Positions 1-6,305 are shown, numbered from the stretch's first letter. The stretch is DNA of 7,962 nt from Marinospirillum sp. (GCA_007119985.1 SKOQ01000111.1:1-7962), one strand, 5' to 3'. Translations and numbers: made by a program. The notes: a model not told the origin generated them from the letters alone.

Positions 1-105
1 CCGCAGGACTGTCGGTCTCTGCCAATGGAGGCAAGCGTCAATCTGGTCACGCACCAGTTGCTGCCTGAGAAGTTGGAAGCCTCGCCCGTGGCGCTTGAGC
101 GCTAG
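1..105 (+). CDS. Possible 3' end of an unidentified convergent gene
   Basis: Plus-strand frame 1 is open from the window edge to a TAG at 103-105 and reads as 34 residues ending in ...LPEKLEASPVALER. The codons look acceptable for this genome, and the frame would converge on erpA with an 11-base gap. I do not recognise the protein. In Pseudomonas-like genomes anmK (anhydro-N-acetylmuramic acid kinase) often lies beside erpA, but I do not see the expected AnmK C-terminal motif, so I do not assign it. The minus strand is also open here, from a GTG at 120 that overlaps the erpA stop, and the sequence alone does not decide between the two. Low confidence. Confidence 0.25.
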   Translation, partial: PQDCRSLPMEASVNLVTHQLLPEKLEASPVALER

Positions 106-116
106 GGCGGGGAGCG

Positions 117-470
117 TCACATGGAGAAGGAAGAGCCACAGCCGCAGGTGCTGGAAGCATTGGGGTTAGTCAAAGTAAAGCGCGCGCCTTCTAGCCCTTC
201 TTGGTAATCCAACGTCGAGCCCAGTAGATAAGGGTAGCTAAGTGCATCCAGAACAAAGCGCGCACCCTCTTCTTCTATGACTGTATCATCGTCCTGGATT
301 TCTTCTGCAAAATCAAAACCATATTGAAACCCAGAGCAACCTCCGCCTGTGACATAAACACGCAAAAAAAGATCTGGATTCTGCTCTTCTTCGATTAAAG
401 TTTTCAGCTTTTTAATCGCTGCGGGCGTCACAAAGAGCGCTTGAGGGGTAAAACTAACGGCAGAGGACAT
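117..470 (-). CDS. erpA: ErpA, A-type iron-sulfur cluster insertion protein
   Basis: This 117-residue cytoplasmic protein is an A-type carrier of the HesB/IscA family. Such proteins receive Fe-S clusters from Isc or Suf scaffolds and deliver them to apoproteins; in E. coli ErpA serves the isoprenoid enzymes IspG and IspH. The three cluster-binding cysteines are present at C45 (in GGGCSGFQYGF) and C109 and C111 (in TCGCGSSF). The run YQEGLEGARFTLTNPNA before the CGC motif and the SSFSM ending closely resemble E. coli ErpA (114 residues) rather than IscA or SufA. The start is ATG at 470, with GGAG at 478-481 seven bases upstream. erpA is the last gene of the leftward cluster, 65 bp after the bactofilin gene, and that gap holds a promoter and a putative IscR operator, so expression independent of argC is likely. 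Confidence 0.96.
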   Translation of the reverse strand: MSSAVSFTPQALFVTPAAIKKLKTLIEEEQNPDLFLRVYVTGGGCSGFQYGFDFAEEIQDDDTVIEEEGARFVLDALSYPYLLGSTLDYQEGLEGARFTLTNPNASSTCGCGSSFSM

Positions 471-489
471 AACATGACTCCAGTATAGA

Positions 490-503
490 CAGGCCTAAGC
501 CTG
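490..503 (-). repeat. Short perfect inverted repeat in the bactofilin-erpA gap
   Basis: CAGGC and GCCTG flank a 4-base loop, giving a 5-bp stem on either strand. It lies over the proposed erpA -10 region. No T-run follows on the minus strand (the next bases are TCTATACT), so it is not a convincing terminator for the bactofilin gene. It may be incidental. Confidence 0.35.
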
Positions 504-526
504 CCTTAACCAAGTAAAACTGTCAA
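498..526 (-). promoter_or_regulatory. Putative sigma-70 promoter of erpA
   Basis: The minus strand carries a perfect -35 TTGACA at 526-521. Exactly 17 bases later lies CAGGCT (503-498), a poor -10 that keeps only the A at position 2 and the T at position 6. A start near 490 would leave a leader of about 20 bases containing the GGAG ribosome site. The weak -10 beneath a perfect -35 suggests a regulated promoter. TATACT at 487-482 looks more like a -10, but it sits too close to the start codon to leave a ribosome site. Confidence 0.5.
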
Positions 527-530
527 GTAT
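506..530 (-). promoter_or_regulatory. Putative IscR type 1 operator upstream of erpA
   Basis: Reading the minus strand from 530 down to 506, the sequence starts ATACTTGAC and continues through AGTTTTACTTGG. Compared with the type 1 IscR consensus as I remember it (ATASYYGACTRwwwYAGTCRRSTAT), 20 of 25 positions agree, including the whole left half-site ATAC-TTGAC. [2Fe-2S]-IscR binds type 1 sites and represses; E. coli erpA (formerly yadR) is one of the known type 1 targets. The site overlaps the erpA -35 element, as expected for a repressor. The right half-site is the weaker one. No iscR gene is visible here, so a functional regulator is inferred. Confidence 0.6.
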
Positions 531-535
531 AACGC

Positions 536-1051
536 TTACTTCTTGTCAGCCTCTGACGGAGGTGCAACCTGTGGCATGGCCTTAGGCTCAGGCTTATTCA
601 GCGCCTTTGCTTCTGGCGCATCTGTGGCCACTTTTGGTTTTTCACGCGTCACTTTTTTAGGCATAGCTGGCTTATCGCCGCCTTTACCGCTGCTCTTGTA
701 ACGATGCTCTAAACGGCCATCAACCTGTGCACCCATCACCATTTCAACGGTGTTGTAGAAGATATTACCTTTGACAACCGCCTTAGCTGCCAGCTCTAAA
801 TGCTCACAAGAATGAACGTCACCAACGATAGTGCCATTCACCACCAAGTGGGGCACTGATACCTCACCTTCCACTCGGCCTTTATCGCTAATGCGCAGAA
901 CGGCCTTAGAATCGTCATCTGCGATAATATTGCCATGCACTCGGCCATCAATATGCAGGCCGCCTGAAAAATGAATATCACCCACTATCTCCGCTTTACT
1001 CGAGATCAGGGTATCAAAGTGATTCGCCGCGGGAGCGTTTTTTCCAAACAT
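536..1051 (-). CDS. Bactofilin-family cytoskeletal protein
   Basis: This 171-residue protein belongs to the bactofilin (CcmA-like) family, which polymerises without nucleotides into right-handed beta-helix filaments, often at the inner membrane, with roles in cell shape, stalks or polarity. Residues about 12-115 form the domain: short beta-rich repeats rich in Gly and Val such as AEIVGDIHFSGGLHIDGRVHGNI and VNGTIVGDV, spaced as in a beta-solenoid. Residues 119-171 are a low-complexity tail rich in Lys, Pro and Ala, probably disordered. The start is ATG at 1051, preceded by AGGAGG with 7-base spacing. A longer frame opening with TTG at 1075 lacks comparable support. The ATG overlaps the TAA of the upstream DUF6776-type gene by one base (TAATG), indicating translational coupling. 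The family is clear; the cellular role is not known from sequence. Confidence 0.9.
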   Translation of the reverse strand: MFGKNAPAANHFDTLISSKAEIVGDIHFSGGLHIDGRVHGNIIADDDSKAVLRISDKGRVEGEVSVPHLVVNGTIVGDVHSCEHLELAAKAVVKGNIFYNTVEMVMGAQVDGRLEHRYKSSGKGGDKPAMPKKVTREKPKVATDAPEAKALNKPEPKAMPQVAPPSEADKK

Positions 1052-1794
1052 TACAAGGCCTCCTGGCTTGACCAATCAAATTCTGTTTCTATGCGCATAG
1101 CACGGCTTCCGGTCGATTGTAAAACAACTCGAACCTTTTCTGGCTCGAAGTCCTCGGGTAGATGAATCTGTCCAGCCACATTCTGGAAGAAGCGGAAACG
1201 AAAGCGGACACTCAAATCATCCACTTCAGGAGAGACATCCTTCAATGGCAAGGTGACATTTTGTGTTTCCCCTCGCGCCCCGACCAAGCTGATCAGCGCA
1301 CGCCCTTCTATAAATGTATTGTTATCGGTGACCTGAGTGATCACCAACTGATAATCATAAACGCGATTGGTCGCGGTTGGGCGGATTTCAAGGCGATCAA
1401 TTCTTAGGCCTTGATCTATCTGCTCAGGCGCCATGACACGCTGGTAGAAGTGTAGCTCGTTTTCAAGCTGTGCAATACGGGCGTTCAAATTCAAAACCGT
1501 TTGCTGGACTTCTTGATAAGCACGGCGATCAACCGCGTTACCGCTCTCAGCAGCTAGCACACGTTGACGCAATTCTCTCAGCGCCTGCGACTGTTCACGG
1601 GTCGTCACCCTCAGCTCATCGCGTTCGATGACGGCTGTGCCACGCTCGTGCCAAATAGACCACTGCCCATAATAATATCCACCCACAGCCAAAGCGACCA
1701 TCAGCAGTAACACGGCGGAACGTGTAAAGAAGCGCCGCCAAGGGTGGTAGGCTACGATTTCTAAACGCTCGTCTTGTCCTGTTCCTTTCTTCAT
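1051..1794 (-). CDS. DUF6776-type membrane protein with coiled coil
   Basis: This 247-residue protein has no known biochemical function. It has a short basic cytoplasmic N-terminus (residues 1-25, with YHPWRRFF), one membrane segment at about 26-44 (VLLLMVALAVGGYYYG), a heptad-like region rich in charged residues, Leu and Gln at about 55-118 predicted as a coiled coil, and a C-terminal domain at about 125-245 of alternating hydrophobic strands (YDYQLVITQV, RVVLQSTG), probably beta-rich and outside the membrane. The layout and the ENELHFYQRVMAPE motif match what I know as DUF6776, found beside bactofilin genes in Pseudomonas-like bacteria. The start is ATG at 1794 with GGAAGAG six bases upstream. 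It lies 46 bp after argC, and its stop overlaps the bactofilin start. I infer a membrane-anchored partner for the bactofilin filament; this is untested. Confidence 0.8.
   Translation of the reverse strand: MKKGTGQDERLEIVAYHPWRRFFTRSAVLLLMVALAVGGYYYGQWSIWHERGTAVIERDELRVTTREQSQALRELRQRVLAAESGNAVDRRAYQEVQQTVLNLNARIAQLENELHFYQRVMAPEQIDQGLRIDRLEIRPTATNRVYDYQLVITQVTDNNTFIEGRALISLVGARGETQNVTLPLKDVSPEVDDLSVRFRFRFFQNVAGQIHLPEDFEPEKVRVVLQSTGSRAMRIETEFDWSSQEAL
1059..1064 (-). promoter_or_regulatory. Ribosome binding site of the bactofilin gene
   Basis: AGGAGG on the minus strand, 7 bases before the ATG at 1051, lies inside the last codons of the upstream gene. It decides the ATG start over the upstream TTG at 1075 and supports coupling to the preceding gene. 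Confidence 0.85.
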
Positions 1795-1815
1795 TGGTTC
1801 TCTTCCAGTTTGTTC

Positions 1816-1848
1816 AAGCGAGACTGCCTTAGCCTCGCTTTTAAGGCA
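1816..1848 (-). promoter_or_regulatory. Two interleaved RNA stems at the argC/DUF6776 junction
   Basis: On the minus strand TGCCTTA (1848-1842) pairs perfectly with TAAGGCA (1831-1825), and AAGCGAG (1840-1834) pairs perfectly with CTCGCTT (1822-1816). The pairs interleave, so the RNA could adopt either 7-bp hairpin or, geometrically, an H-type pseudoknot with short loops. The argC stop codon lies at its 5' edge. The second hairpin is followed by TTGAACAAACT rather than a T-run, so it is not a standard terminator. It could tune readthrough or mRNA decay between argC and the two genes that follow. Confidence 0.4.
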
Positions 1849-2893
1849 TCAATCCTGGCGCGGTAAGCCCTAGAGACTCATCTAAACCAAACATCAGATT
1901 CATATTCTGAATGGCCTGCCCGCTCGCCCCTTTGACTAGGTTATCGATGACTGAAAGGATCACCAGTAAATCCGAATTTTGTGGACGATGGAGCGCGATA
2001 CGGCACAAATTACTTCCCCGCACACTACGCGTTTCTGGGCAGCTACCCCAAGGCATGAGGTCAACGCAAGGCATCTTGTCATAGCGTGCCGCATAAAGCT
2101 GCTGAATTTCCACATCATTTCGTTTCAAGTTGTCAGTATTGAGACGCACGTACAAGGTAGAATGAATGCCGCGAATCATTGGGGTCAAGTGAGGAACAAA
2201 AGTCAACCCCACCGGCTGCTGGGCAACATCACTCAAGCCCTGAGTGATCTCTGGGTGATGGCGATGACAGCCGACAGAGTAGGCCTTCATGCTTTCTGTT
2301 GACTCACAGAGCAAGGAGCCGATTTTAGCCGTCCGCCCAGCACCGGAAACACCCGATTTGCAATCTGCAATGATGCCATCAGTCTGAATCCAGCCAGCTT
2401 CAAGTAGCGGCGCTAAGCCTAGCTGGACAGAGGTGGGGTAGCAACCCGGAACAGCAATTAAACGTGCTTCACGAATACGTTGATGCGCCACCAGCTCCGG
2501 AAGACCATAAACAGCCTCAGGAAGAAGGTGCGGCGCGCCATGAGGCTGGCCATACCACTCTGCCCACTCTTGTGCATCCCGTAAGCGAAAATCAGCAGAC
2601 AAGTCGACAACGCGGGTGCCCGCTTCCAATAAAGCTTGCGCCATACTGTGTGCAACACCGTGGGGAGTCGCAAAAAAGACCAGATCACACTGCCCCATAC
2701 GCTCTACATTGGGCTCAGAAAAAAGGAGTTCAGGATAGTGGCCACGCAGATTAGGGTACATGTCTTCAACACGCGTCCCTGCATCCGAGCGTGAGGTGAT
2801 CAACACCACCTCGGCCTGCGGGTGCTGAGCCAGCAAACGTAAGAGTTCAACACCTGTGTAGCCTGTTCCACCTACAATACCTATCTTGATCAC
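1841..2893 (-). CDS. argC: ArgC, N-acetyl-gamma-glutamyl-phosphate reductase
   Basis: This cytoplasmic enzyme performs the NADPH-dependent reduction of N-acetylglutamyl 5-phosphate to the semialdehyde, the third step of arginine synthesis. At 350 residues it is of usual length (E. coli about 334). The N-terminal Rossmann motif GGTGYTGVELLRLL spans about 8-21. The catalytic cysteine is C151 in AVPGCYPTS. Further family motifs are SGVSGAGRTA (180-189), the YSVGCHRHHPEI segment holding the probable general-base histidine (near H210), PHLTPMIRGIHST (234-246) and the C-terminal NLVKGASGQAIQNMN (318-332). The start is GTG at 2893, preceded by TAAGGAG with 6-base spacing. It is the first gene of the leftward unit and divergent from hemJ. 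I see no convincing ArgR operator upstream. Confidence 0.97.
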   Translation of the reverse strand: MIKIGIVGGTGYTGVELLRLLAQHPQAEVVLITSRSDAGTRVEDMYPNLRGHYPELLFSEPNVERMGQCDLVFFATPHGVAHSMAQALLEAGTRVVDLSADFRLRDAQEWAEWYGQPHGAPHLLPEAVYGLPELVAHQRIREARLIAVPGCYPTSVQLGLAPLLEAGWIQTDGIIADCKSGVSGAGRTAKIGSLLCESTESMKAYSVGCHRHHPEITQGLSDVAQQPVGLTFVPHLTPMIRGIHSTLYVRLNTDNLKRNDVEIQQLYAARYDKMPCVDLMPWGSCPETRSVRGSNLCRIALHRPQNSDLLVILSVIDNLVKGASGQAIQNMNLMFGLDESLGLTAPGLMP

Positions 2894-3061
2894 ACTGCTC
2901 TCCTTACCAAGCCAATGGATGCGACTGGTTGCTTAAGATGGAAGAAATAATACACAATTTTAGTGGGTAAGTATGCTGCTAGGCTCGGCATTTTCCCTTC
3001 CTCTTAGATTTGAGTTATCCTGTCGACTCTTGATTTCACCCTAGCCGATAAAGTGAGCAAA
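2894..3061. promoter_or_regulatory. Divergent argC / hemJ promoter region
   Basis: These 168 bases separate the two divergent units and must hold the promoters for both. The centre (about 2941-2965) is AT-rich. On the minus strand TATTAT (about 2948-2953) resembles a -10 for argC but lacks a fair -35 at 17 bases. On the plus strand I find only weak candidates for hemJ. No clear ArgR box, other palindrome or riboswitch is visible. Confidence 0.4.
2900..2906 (-). promoter_or_regulatory. Ribosome binding site fixing the argC GTG start
   Basis: TAAGGAG on the minus strand lies 6 bases before the GTG at 2893. The strong site and the immediate match of the following residues (IKIGIVGGTGYTG) to the ArgC N-terminus make GTG the start. 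Confidence 0.85.
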
Positions 3062-3499
3062 ATGAGCTATCTATGGATGAAGGCCTTTCACATCATGGCC
3101 GTGGTCACCTGGTTTGCCGCCTTATTTTACCTACCGCGCCTTTATGTATATCACACCCTCGCGCTACAAGAAGGCGATCACAGAGGCGCTGAACGCTTCA
3201 AAACCATGGAGCGTAAACTTTACCGCGGCATTATGACGCCCTCGATGTGGGTTGTTATCCTGCTTGGCATAGGGCTACTGAGCATCAACTTTAGCGGATA
3301 TCTTGGTCAAACATGGATGCAGATCAAGCTCTTTTTAGTCGCGCTTTTGATCGGCTATCACTTTTGGTGCGGTCATCTGCTGCGCCAATTTGCGCAGGAC
3401 AAGAATCGCTATAGCCATGTCTGGTTTCGTGTTTTTAACGAGCTTCCGGTTTTTATTTTGATCTTCGTTGTGCTTTTGGTCGTGATCAAACCTTGGTAA
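3062..3499 (+). CDS. hemJ: HemJ, protoporphyrinogen IX oxidase (membrane)
   Basis: This 145-residue inner-membrane protein belongs to the HemJ family (UPF0093), which oxidises protoporphyrinogen IX to protoporphyrin IX, the penultimate haem step, in bacteria lacking HemG or HemY. Four hydrophobic segments are visible at about 8-28, 60-78, 88-106 and 127-143. Conserved features are the N-terminal MKAFHIMAVVTWFAALFYLPRLYVYH with H10 and R26, KLFLVALLIGYH with K89 and H100, the NELPVFILI segment and the terminal VIKPW. I chose ATG 3062 because it aligns with the usual family start. An in-frame GTG at 3053 would add three residues, and neither has a strong ribosome site. It heads the hemJ-thiD-thiE-hemL unit, 25 bp before thiD. 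Its operon with hemL fits the haem assignment. Confidence 0.9.
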   Translation: MSYLWMKAFHIMAVVTWFAALFYLPRLYVYHTLALQEGDHRGAERFKTMERKLYRGIMTPSMWVVILLGIGLLSINFSGYLGQTWMQIKLFLVALLIGYHFWCGHLLRQFAQDKNRYSHVWFRVFNELPVFILIFVVLLVVIKPW

Positions 3500-3524
3500 T
3501 CCGCACTTGAGGTGAGCAACCAGC

Positions 3525-4346
3525 ATGATCGAGCCAGGTATCCCTTTACATTTTCAAAAGAACTACCCCAGCGTTTTGCTGATTGGTGGCCATGACCCCA
3601 GTGGCGGAGCCGGTATCATTGCCGATGCTCAGGCAGCCTTGGCCATGCGAGCCTGGCCGCTCACCTTAGTGACCTGCCTGACCGCACAAAACACCGAACG
3701 TTTTCATAGCCTGATACCTCAATCACCTGCTGATTTTTTGCAGCAACTGGATCTGCTACTGCAAGATTTCCAGCCAGCCGCCGTCAAGCTTGGTGTTTTG
3801 GGTAGCCTTGCACTCCAAAAAGAAATCACCAGCTGGCTCAAACAGGCCCAACTACCTGTAGTGATCGACCCAGTGATGGCCTCTGGTTCAGGTACAGGCC
3901 TACTGGAAAGCCGTGAACAACTCCATCACCTCCGTGATCATCTCCTGCCTTTAGCTCAGGTTGTCACGCCAAATACTCCTGAGCTGCAGCAACTGGCACC
4001 CCAGTACACAGAAGTCGATGCTCAGGCCAAGGCCCTGTTGAAAAGTGGCTGTCGTGCCGTTTTAGTGACCGGAACCCATGCACCCACAAGGACAGTCAAA
4101 AACCGCCTTTATCGCCAAGGGACATCGCAGGTTATGACCAGCCGCTGGACACGCCTTGAAGGTGAGTTTCATGGTTCAGGCTGCACCCTTGCCGCTGCAC
4201 TGGCCGCTTTGCTCGCACGTGGCGAGGCCTTGGATCAGGCCGTCACTCAAGCCCAAGATTTCACTTGGCACAGCCTTGGGCAGGGCCTCCAGCTCACTCA
4301 AGGGCAAAAACTCCCTCTGCGCACAACGGACTTTTTTAATGATTAG
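3525..4346 (+). CDS. thiD: ThiD, hydroxymethylpyrimidine (phosphate) kinase
   Basis: This cytoplasmic kinase of the ribokinase/PfkB fold phosphorylates 4-amino-5-hydroxymethyl-2-methylpyrimidine and its monophosphate, giving the pyrimidine diphosphate that ThiE uses. At 273 residues the length is normal. Diagnostic motifs are LLIGGHDPSGGAGIIADAQ (18-36), AVKLGVLGS (86-94), VVIDPVMASGSGTGLL (112-127), VTPNTPEL (147-154), VLVTGTHAPT (179-188) and the anion-hole motif EFHGSGCTLAAALAALLARG (214-233), with GSGC at 217-220 where many homologues have GTGC. The start is ATG 3525, with GAGGTGA at 3509-3515 nine bases upstream. Its last 8 bases overlap thiE. No TPP riboswitch is visible before it, so any thiamine control would act elsewhere. 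Confidence 0.95.
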   Translation: MIEPGIPLHFQKNYPSVLLIGGHDPSGGAGIIADAQAALAMRAWPLTLVTCLTAQNTERFHSLIPQSPADFLQQLDLLLQDFQPAAVKLGVLGSLALQKEITSWLKQAQLPVVIDPVMASGSGTGLLESREQLHHLRDHLLPLAQVVTPNTPELQQLAPQYTEVDAQAKALLKSGCRAVLVTGTHAPTRTVKNRLYRQGTSQVMTSRWTRLEGEFHGSGCTLAAALAALLARGEALDQAVTQAQDFTWHSLGQGLQLTQGQKLPLRTTDFFND

Positions 4347-5022
4347 CGCCGGCTTAACTGGACTCTACGCCATCACCTCAGCGCAGCAGCTGGAAAGTGA
4401 CTTTTATTTATTAAGCAGCACTCAAGCTGCCTTTGAGGGTGGCGTACAGATTTTGCAGTATCGCGCCAAAGGACAAGATGCGAGCCGTACGCTACGCCAA
4501 GCGCGTCTACTGGCCAAGCTCTGCCATGAATACAAGGTGCTCTTTTTGATCAATGATGACCCCTATCTCGCCAAAGCCTGCGGCGCTGACGGCGTTCATC
4601 TTGGACAGCAAGATTGCTCCATTGCCAAAGCGCGCCAATTACTAGGGGCGCAGGCGATCATCGGCCAAACTTGTCATGCCAGCTTCGACTTGGCTCAGCG
4701 AGCAAGGGAACAAGGCGCCGATTATTTGGCCTTTGGGCGTTGCTTTGCCTCTCAGACCAAACCAGAAGCCCCTTCAGCCCGCTTGGAGATCTTCCAGCAA
4801 GCCGCCACACTGGGATTGCCACTGGTCGGTATTGGCGGCATTACGCCAGAAACCACTGGAGAAGTGATTCGTGCGGGTGCCCAGATGATTGCCGTATGTG
4901 ATGGCCTGATGAATTCACCTAATCCGCAGCAGGCGGCCCAGCAGTATCAACACGCCTTACAAGAGGCGAATTCTTTTCTTTTTAATGAGGTACAGCATGA
5001 CTCGCTCAGCCGAACTTTTTGA
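4339..5022 (+). CDS. thiE: ThiE, thiamine-phosphate synthase
   Basis: This TIM-barrel enzyme joins the HMP diphosphate made by ThiD to the thiazole phosphate, giving thiamine monophosphate and pyrophosphate. At 227 residues it is slightly longer than typical. Motifs are GLYAITS (8-14), QILQYRAKG (38-45) for pyrophosphate binding, INDDPYLAKACGADGVHLGQQD (71-92) with the probable Mg ligands D73 and D92, IIGQTCHA (107-114, where many homologues have SCH), GADYLAFGRCFASQTKP (127-142) and VGIGGITPE (163-171). ATG 4339 overlaps the thiD end by 8 bases and gives the family's N-terminus. It has no Shine-Dalgarno sequence, so translation probably depends on ribosomes finishing thiD. The same frame continues upstream within thiD but is only a shadow there. 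The last residues overlap hemL by 26 bases. Confidence 0.95.
   Translation: MISAGLTGLYAITSAQQLESDFYLLSSTQAAFEGGVQILQYRAKGQDASRTLRQARLLAKLCHEYKVLFLINDDPYLAKACGADGVHLGQQDCSIAKARQLLGAQAIIGQTCHASFDLAQRAREQGADYLAFGRCFASQTKPEAPSARLEIFQQAATLGLPLVGIGGITPETTGEVIRAGAQMIAVCDGLMNSPNPQQAAQQYQHALQEANSFLFNEVQHDSLSRTF
4986..4991 (+). promoter_or_regulatory. Ribosome binding site of hemL inside thiE
   Basis: TGAGGT lies five bases before ATG 4997 and within the thiE coding frame. It supports 4997 over the upstream in-frame ATG at 4985, which has no such site, and points to coupling of thiE and hemL translation. Confidence 0.7.
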
Positions 5023-6286
5023 ACGCGCCCAGCACTCTATTCCAGGTGGGGTCAACTCACCCGTGCGCGCTTTCAAAGGAGTGGGAGGCACCCCCATCTT
5101 TATTCAAAAAGCCAAGGGGGCCTATATGTATGATGAAGATGGCCAGCGCTATATCGATTACATCGGTTCTTGGGGACCCATGATCACCGGCCATGCAGAT
5201 GAAGACATCCTCGATGCTGTGCGCCAGCGCCTTGAGCTGGGCCTCTCTTACGGTGCACCCACTGCGCTCGAAACAGAAATGGCCGAAACCCTCTGCCAGC
5301 TCGTTCCCTCCATGCAAAAAGTGCGCATGGTGAACTCAGGTACTGAGGCCACCATGAGCGCCATTCGTCTTGCACGCGGCTATACAGGGCGGGATAAAAT
5401 CCTCAAGTTTGAAGGCTGCTACCACGGCCATAGTGATTCGCTGTTGGTTAAAGCCGGATCAGGCGCGCTGACTTTTGGTGTCCCCACCTCGCCTGGCGTC
5501 CCTGCTGATTTTGCTCAGCATACCCTGACACTGCCCTACAATGACGTCCAAGCTTTAGAGGCCTGCTTCGCCGAAATCGGCCAAGAAATTGCCTGCATCA
5601 TTGTCGAACCTGTCGCTGGCAACATGAACTGCATCCCTCCTCAGCCCGGCTATCTCGAAGCCTTACGTCGTGTATGCGACCAATATGGCACACTGCTGAT
5701 TTTTGATGAGGTGATGACTGGCTTTCGTGTCGCCCTTGGCGGTGCCCAAGCCCATTATCAAGTCACCCCCGATCTGACCACCCTCGGGAAGATTGTCGGT
5801 GGTGGTCTGCCTGTCGGAGCCTTTGGTGGCCGCAAAGAGGTCATGGATCACCTTTCACCGCTCGGCCCCGTTTATCAAGCGGGAACACTTTCAGGCAACC
5901 CTCTCGCCATGGCCGCAGGCTTGGCACTCTTGCGCAAGATTCAAACTCCTGGCTTCCATCAGCAACTGAGCGACTATGTGGCTCGTCTCTGTGCAGGTTT
6001 AGAAGCTACCGCCGCTGAGGCGGGTGTGCCCGTCATCACGCAAGCTGTTGGCGGTATGTTTGGGCTCTTCTTCACTGATCAGCCAGCTGTCAACAACTTC
6101 AATGATGCCACGGCCTGTGATATCCAAGCCTTTAATCGCTTCTTCCATGCCATGCTCAAAGAGGGCGTTTATCTAGCTCCTTCAGCTTATGAGGCCGGTT
6201 TTGTTTCTTCTTGCCATGGTGAAGAGGAGCTGCAGCTGACCCTGAAAGCCGCACAAAAAGCTTTTGCCACGCTGAAAAACAGCTAA
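4997..6286 (+). CDS. hemL: HemL, glutamate-1-semialdehyde 2,1-aminomutase
   Basis: This PLP enzyme of the class III aminotransferase fold converts glutamate-1-semialdehyde to 5-aminolevulinate, the committed tetrapyrrole precursor of the C5 pathway. At 429 residues it is full length (E. coli 426). Motifs are the N-terminal SIPGGVNSPVRAFKGVGG (14-31), MVNSGTEATMSAIRLAR (111-127) for PLP phosphate binding, EGCYHGHSDSLL (139-150), IIVEPVAGNM (201-210), LLIFDEVMTGFR (233-244) with D237 contacting the PLP ring nitrogen, and TTLGKIVGGGLPVGAFGG (261-278) with the Schiff-base lysine K265, the same number as in E. coli. The start is ATG 4997 with TGAGGT at 4986-4991 five bases upstream; an in-frame ATG at 4985 would add four residues. 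It is the last gene of the unit, followed by a strong hairpin. Confidence 0.97.
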   Translation: MTRSAELFERAQHSIPGGVNSPVRAFKGVGGTPIFIQKAKGAYMYDEDGQRYIDYIGSWGPMITGHADEDILDAVRQRLELGLSYGAPTALETEMAETLCQLVPSMQKVRMVNSGTEATMSAIRLARGYTGRDKILKFEGCYHGHSDSLLVKAGSGALTFGVPTSPGVPADFAQHTLTLPYNDVQALEACFAEIGQEIACIIVEPVAGNMNCIPPQPGYLEALRRVCDQYGTLLIFDEVMTGFRVALGGAQAHYQVTPDLTTLGKIVGGGLPVGAFGGRKEVMDHLSPLGPVYQAGTLSGNPLAMAAGLALLRKIQTPGFHQQLSDYVARLCAGLEATAAEAGVPVITQAVGGMFGLFFTDQPAVNNFNDATACDIQAFNRFFHAMLKEGVYLAPSAYEAGFVSSCHGEEELQLTLKAAQKAFATLKNS

Positions 6287-6305
6287 GCTTGGCTTTATCT
6301 GGATC

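Noticed and set aside
1..120. Minus-strand frame starting GTG 120, overlapping the erpA stop as GTGA
   Set aside because: No purine-rich ribosome site precedes it, it includes several rare arginine codons, and the 40 residues resemble nothing I know. It is kept only as an alternative in the findings.
482..487. TATACT as the erpA -10
   Set aside because: It resembles the -10 consensus, but a start 6-7 bases later would leave almost no leader and remove the GGAG ribosome site. No -35 lies at the right distance.
536..1075. Longer bactofilin starting at TTG 1075
   Set aside because: TTG is a weaker start, and AGGAGG is spaced correctly for ATG 1051.
1979..2302. Plus-strand open frame antisense to argC, with similar long frames antisense to hemL and to the fused kinase-like gene
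   Set aside because: They lie wholly within strongly supported genes, have no recognisable domains and lack convincing ribosome sites. They are shadows.
2894..3061. ArgR operator upstream of argC
   Set aside because: I looked for the TGAAT...ATTCA palindrome and found none convincing, only AT-rich sequence around 2941-2965.
3500..3524. TPP riboswitch before thiD
   Set aside because: Only 25 bases separate hemJ and thiD, too short for a THI-box, and I see no such element upstream of hemJ either.
4156..4338. Upstream extension of the thiE frame from ATG 4156
   Set aside because: This stretch is out of frame inside the ThiD GSGC motif region and does not resemble ThiE. The family N-terminus begins at ATG 4339.
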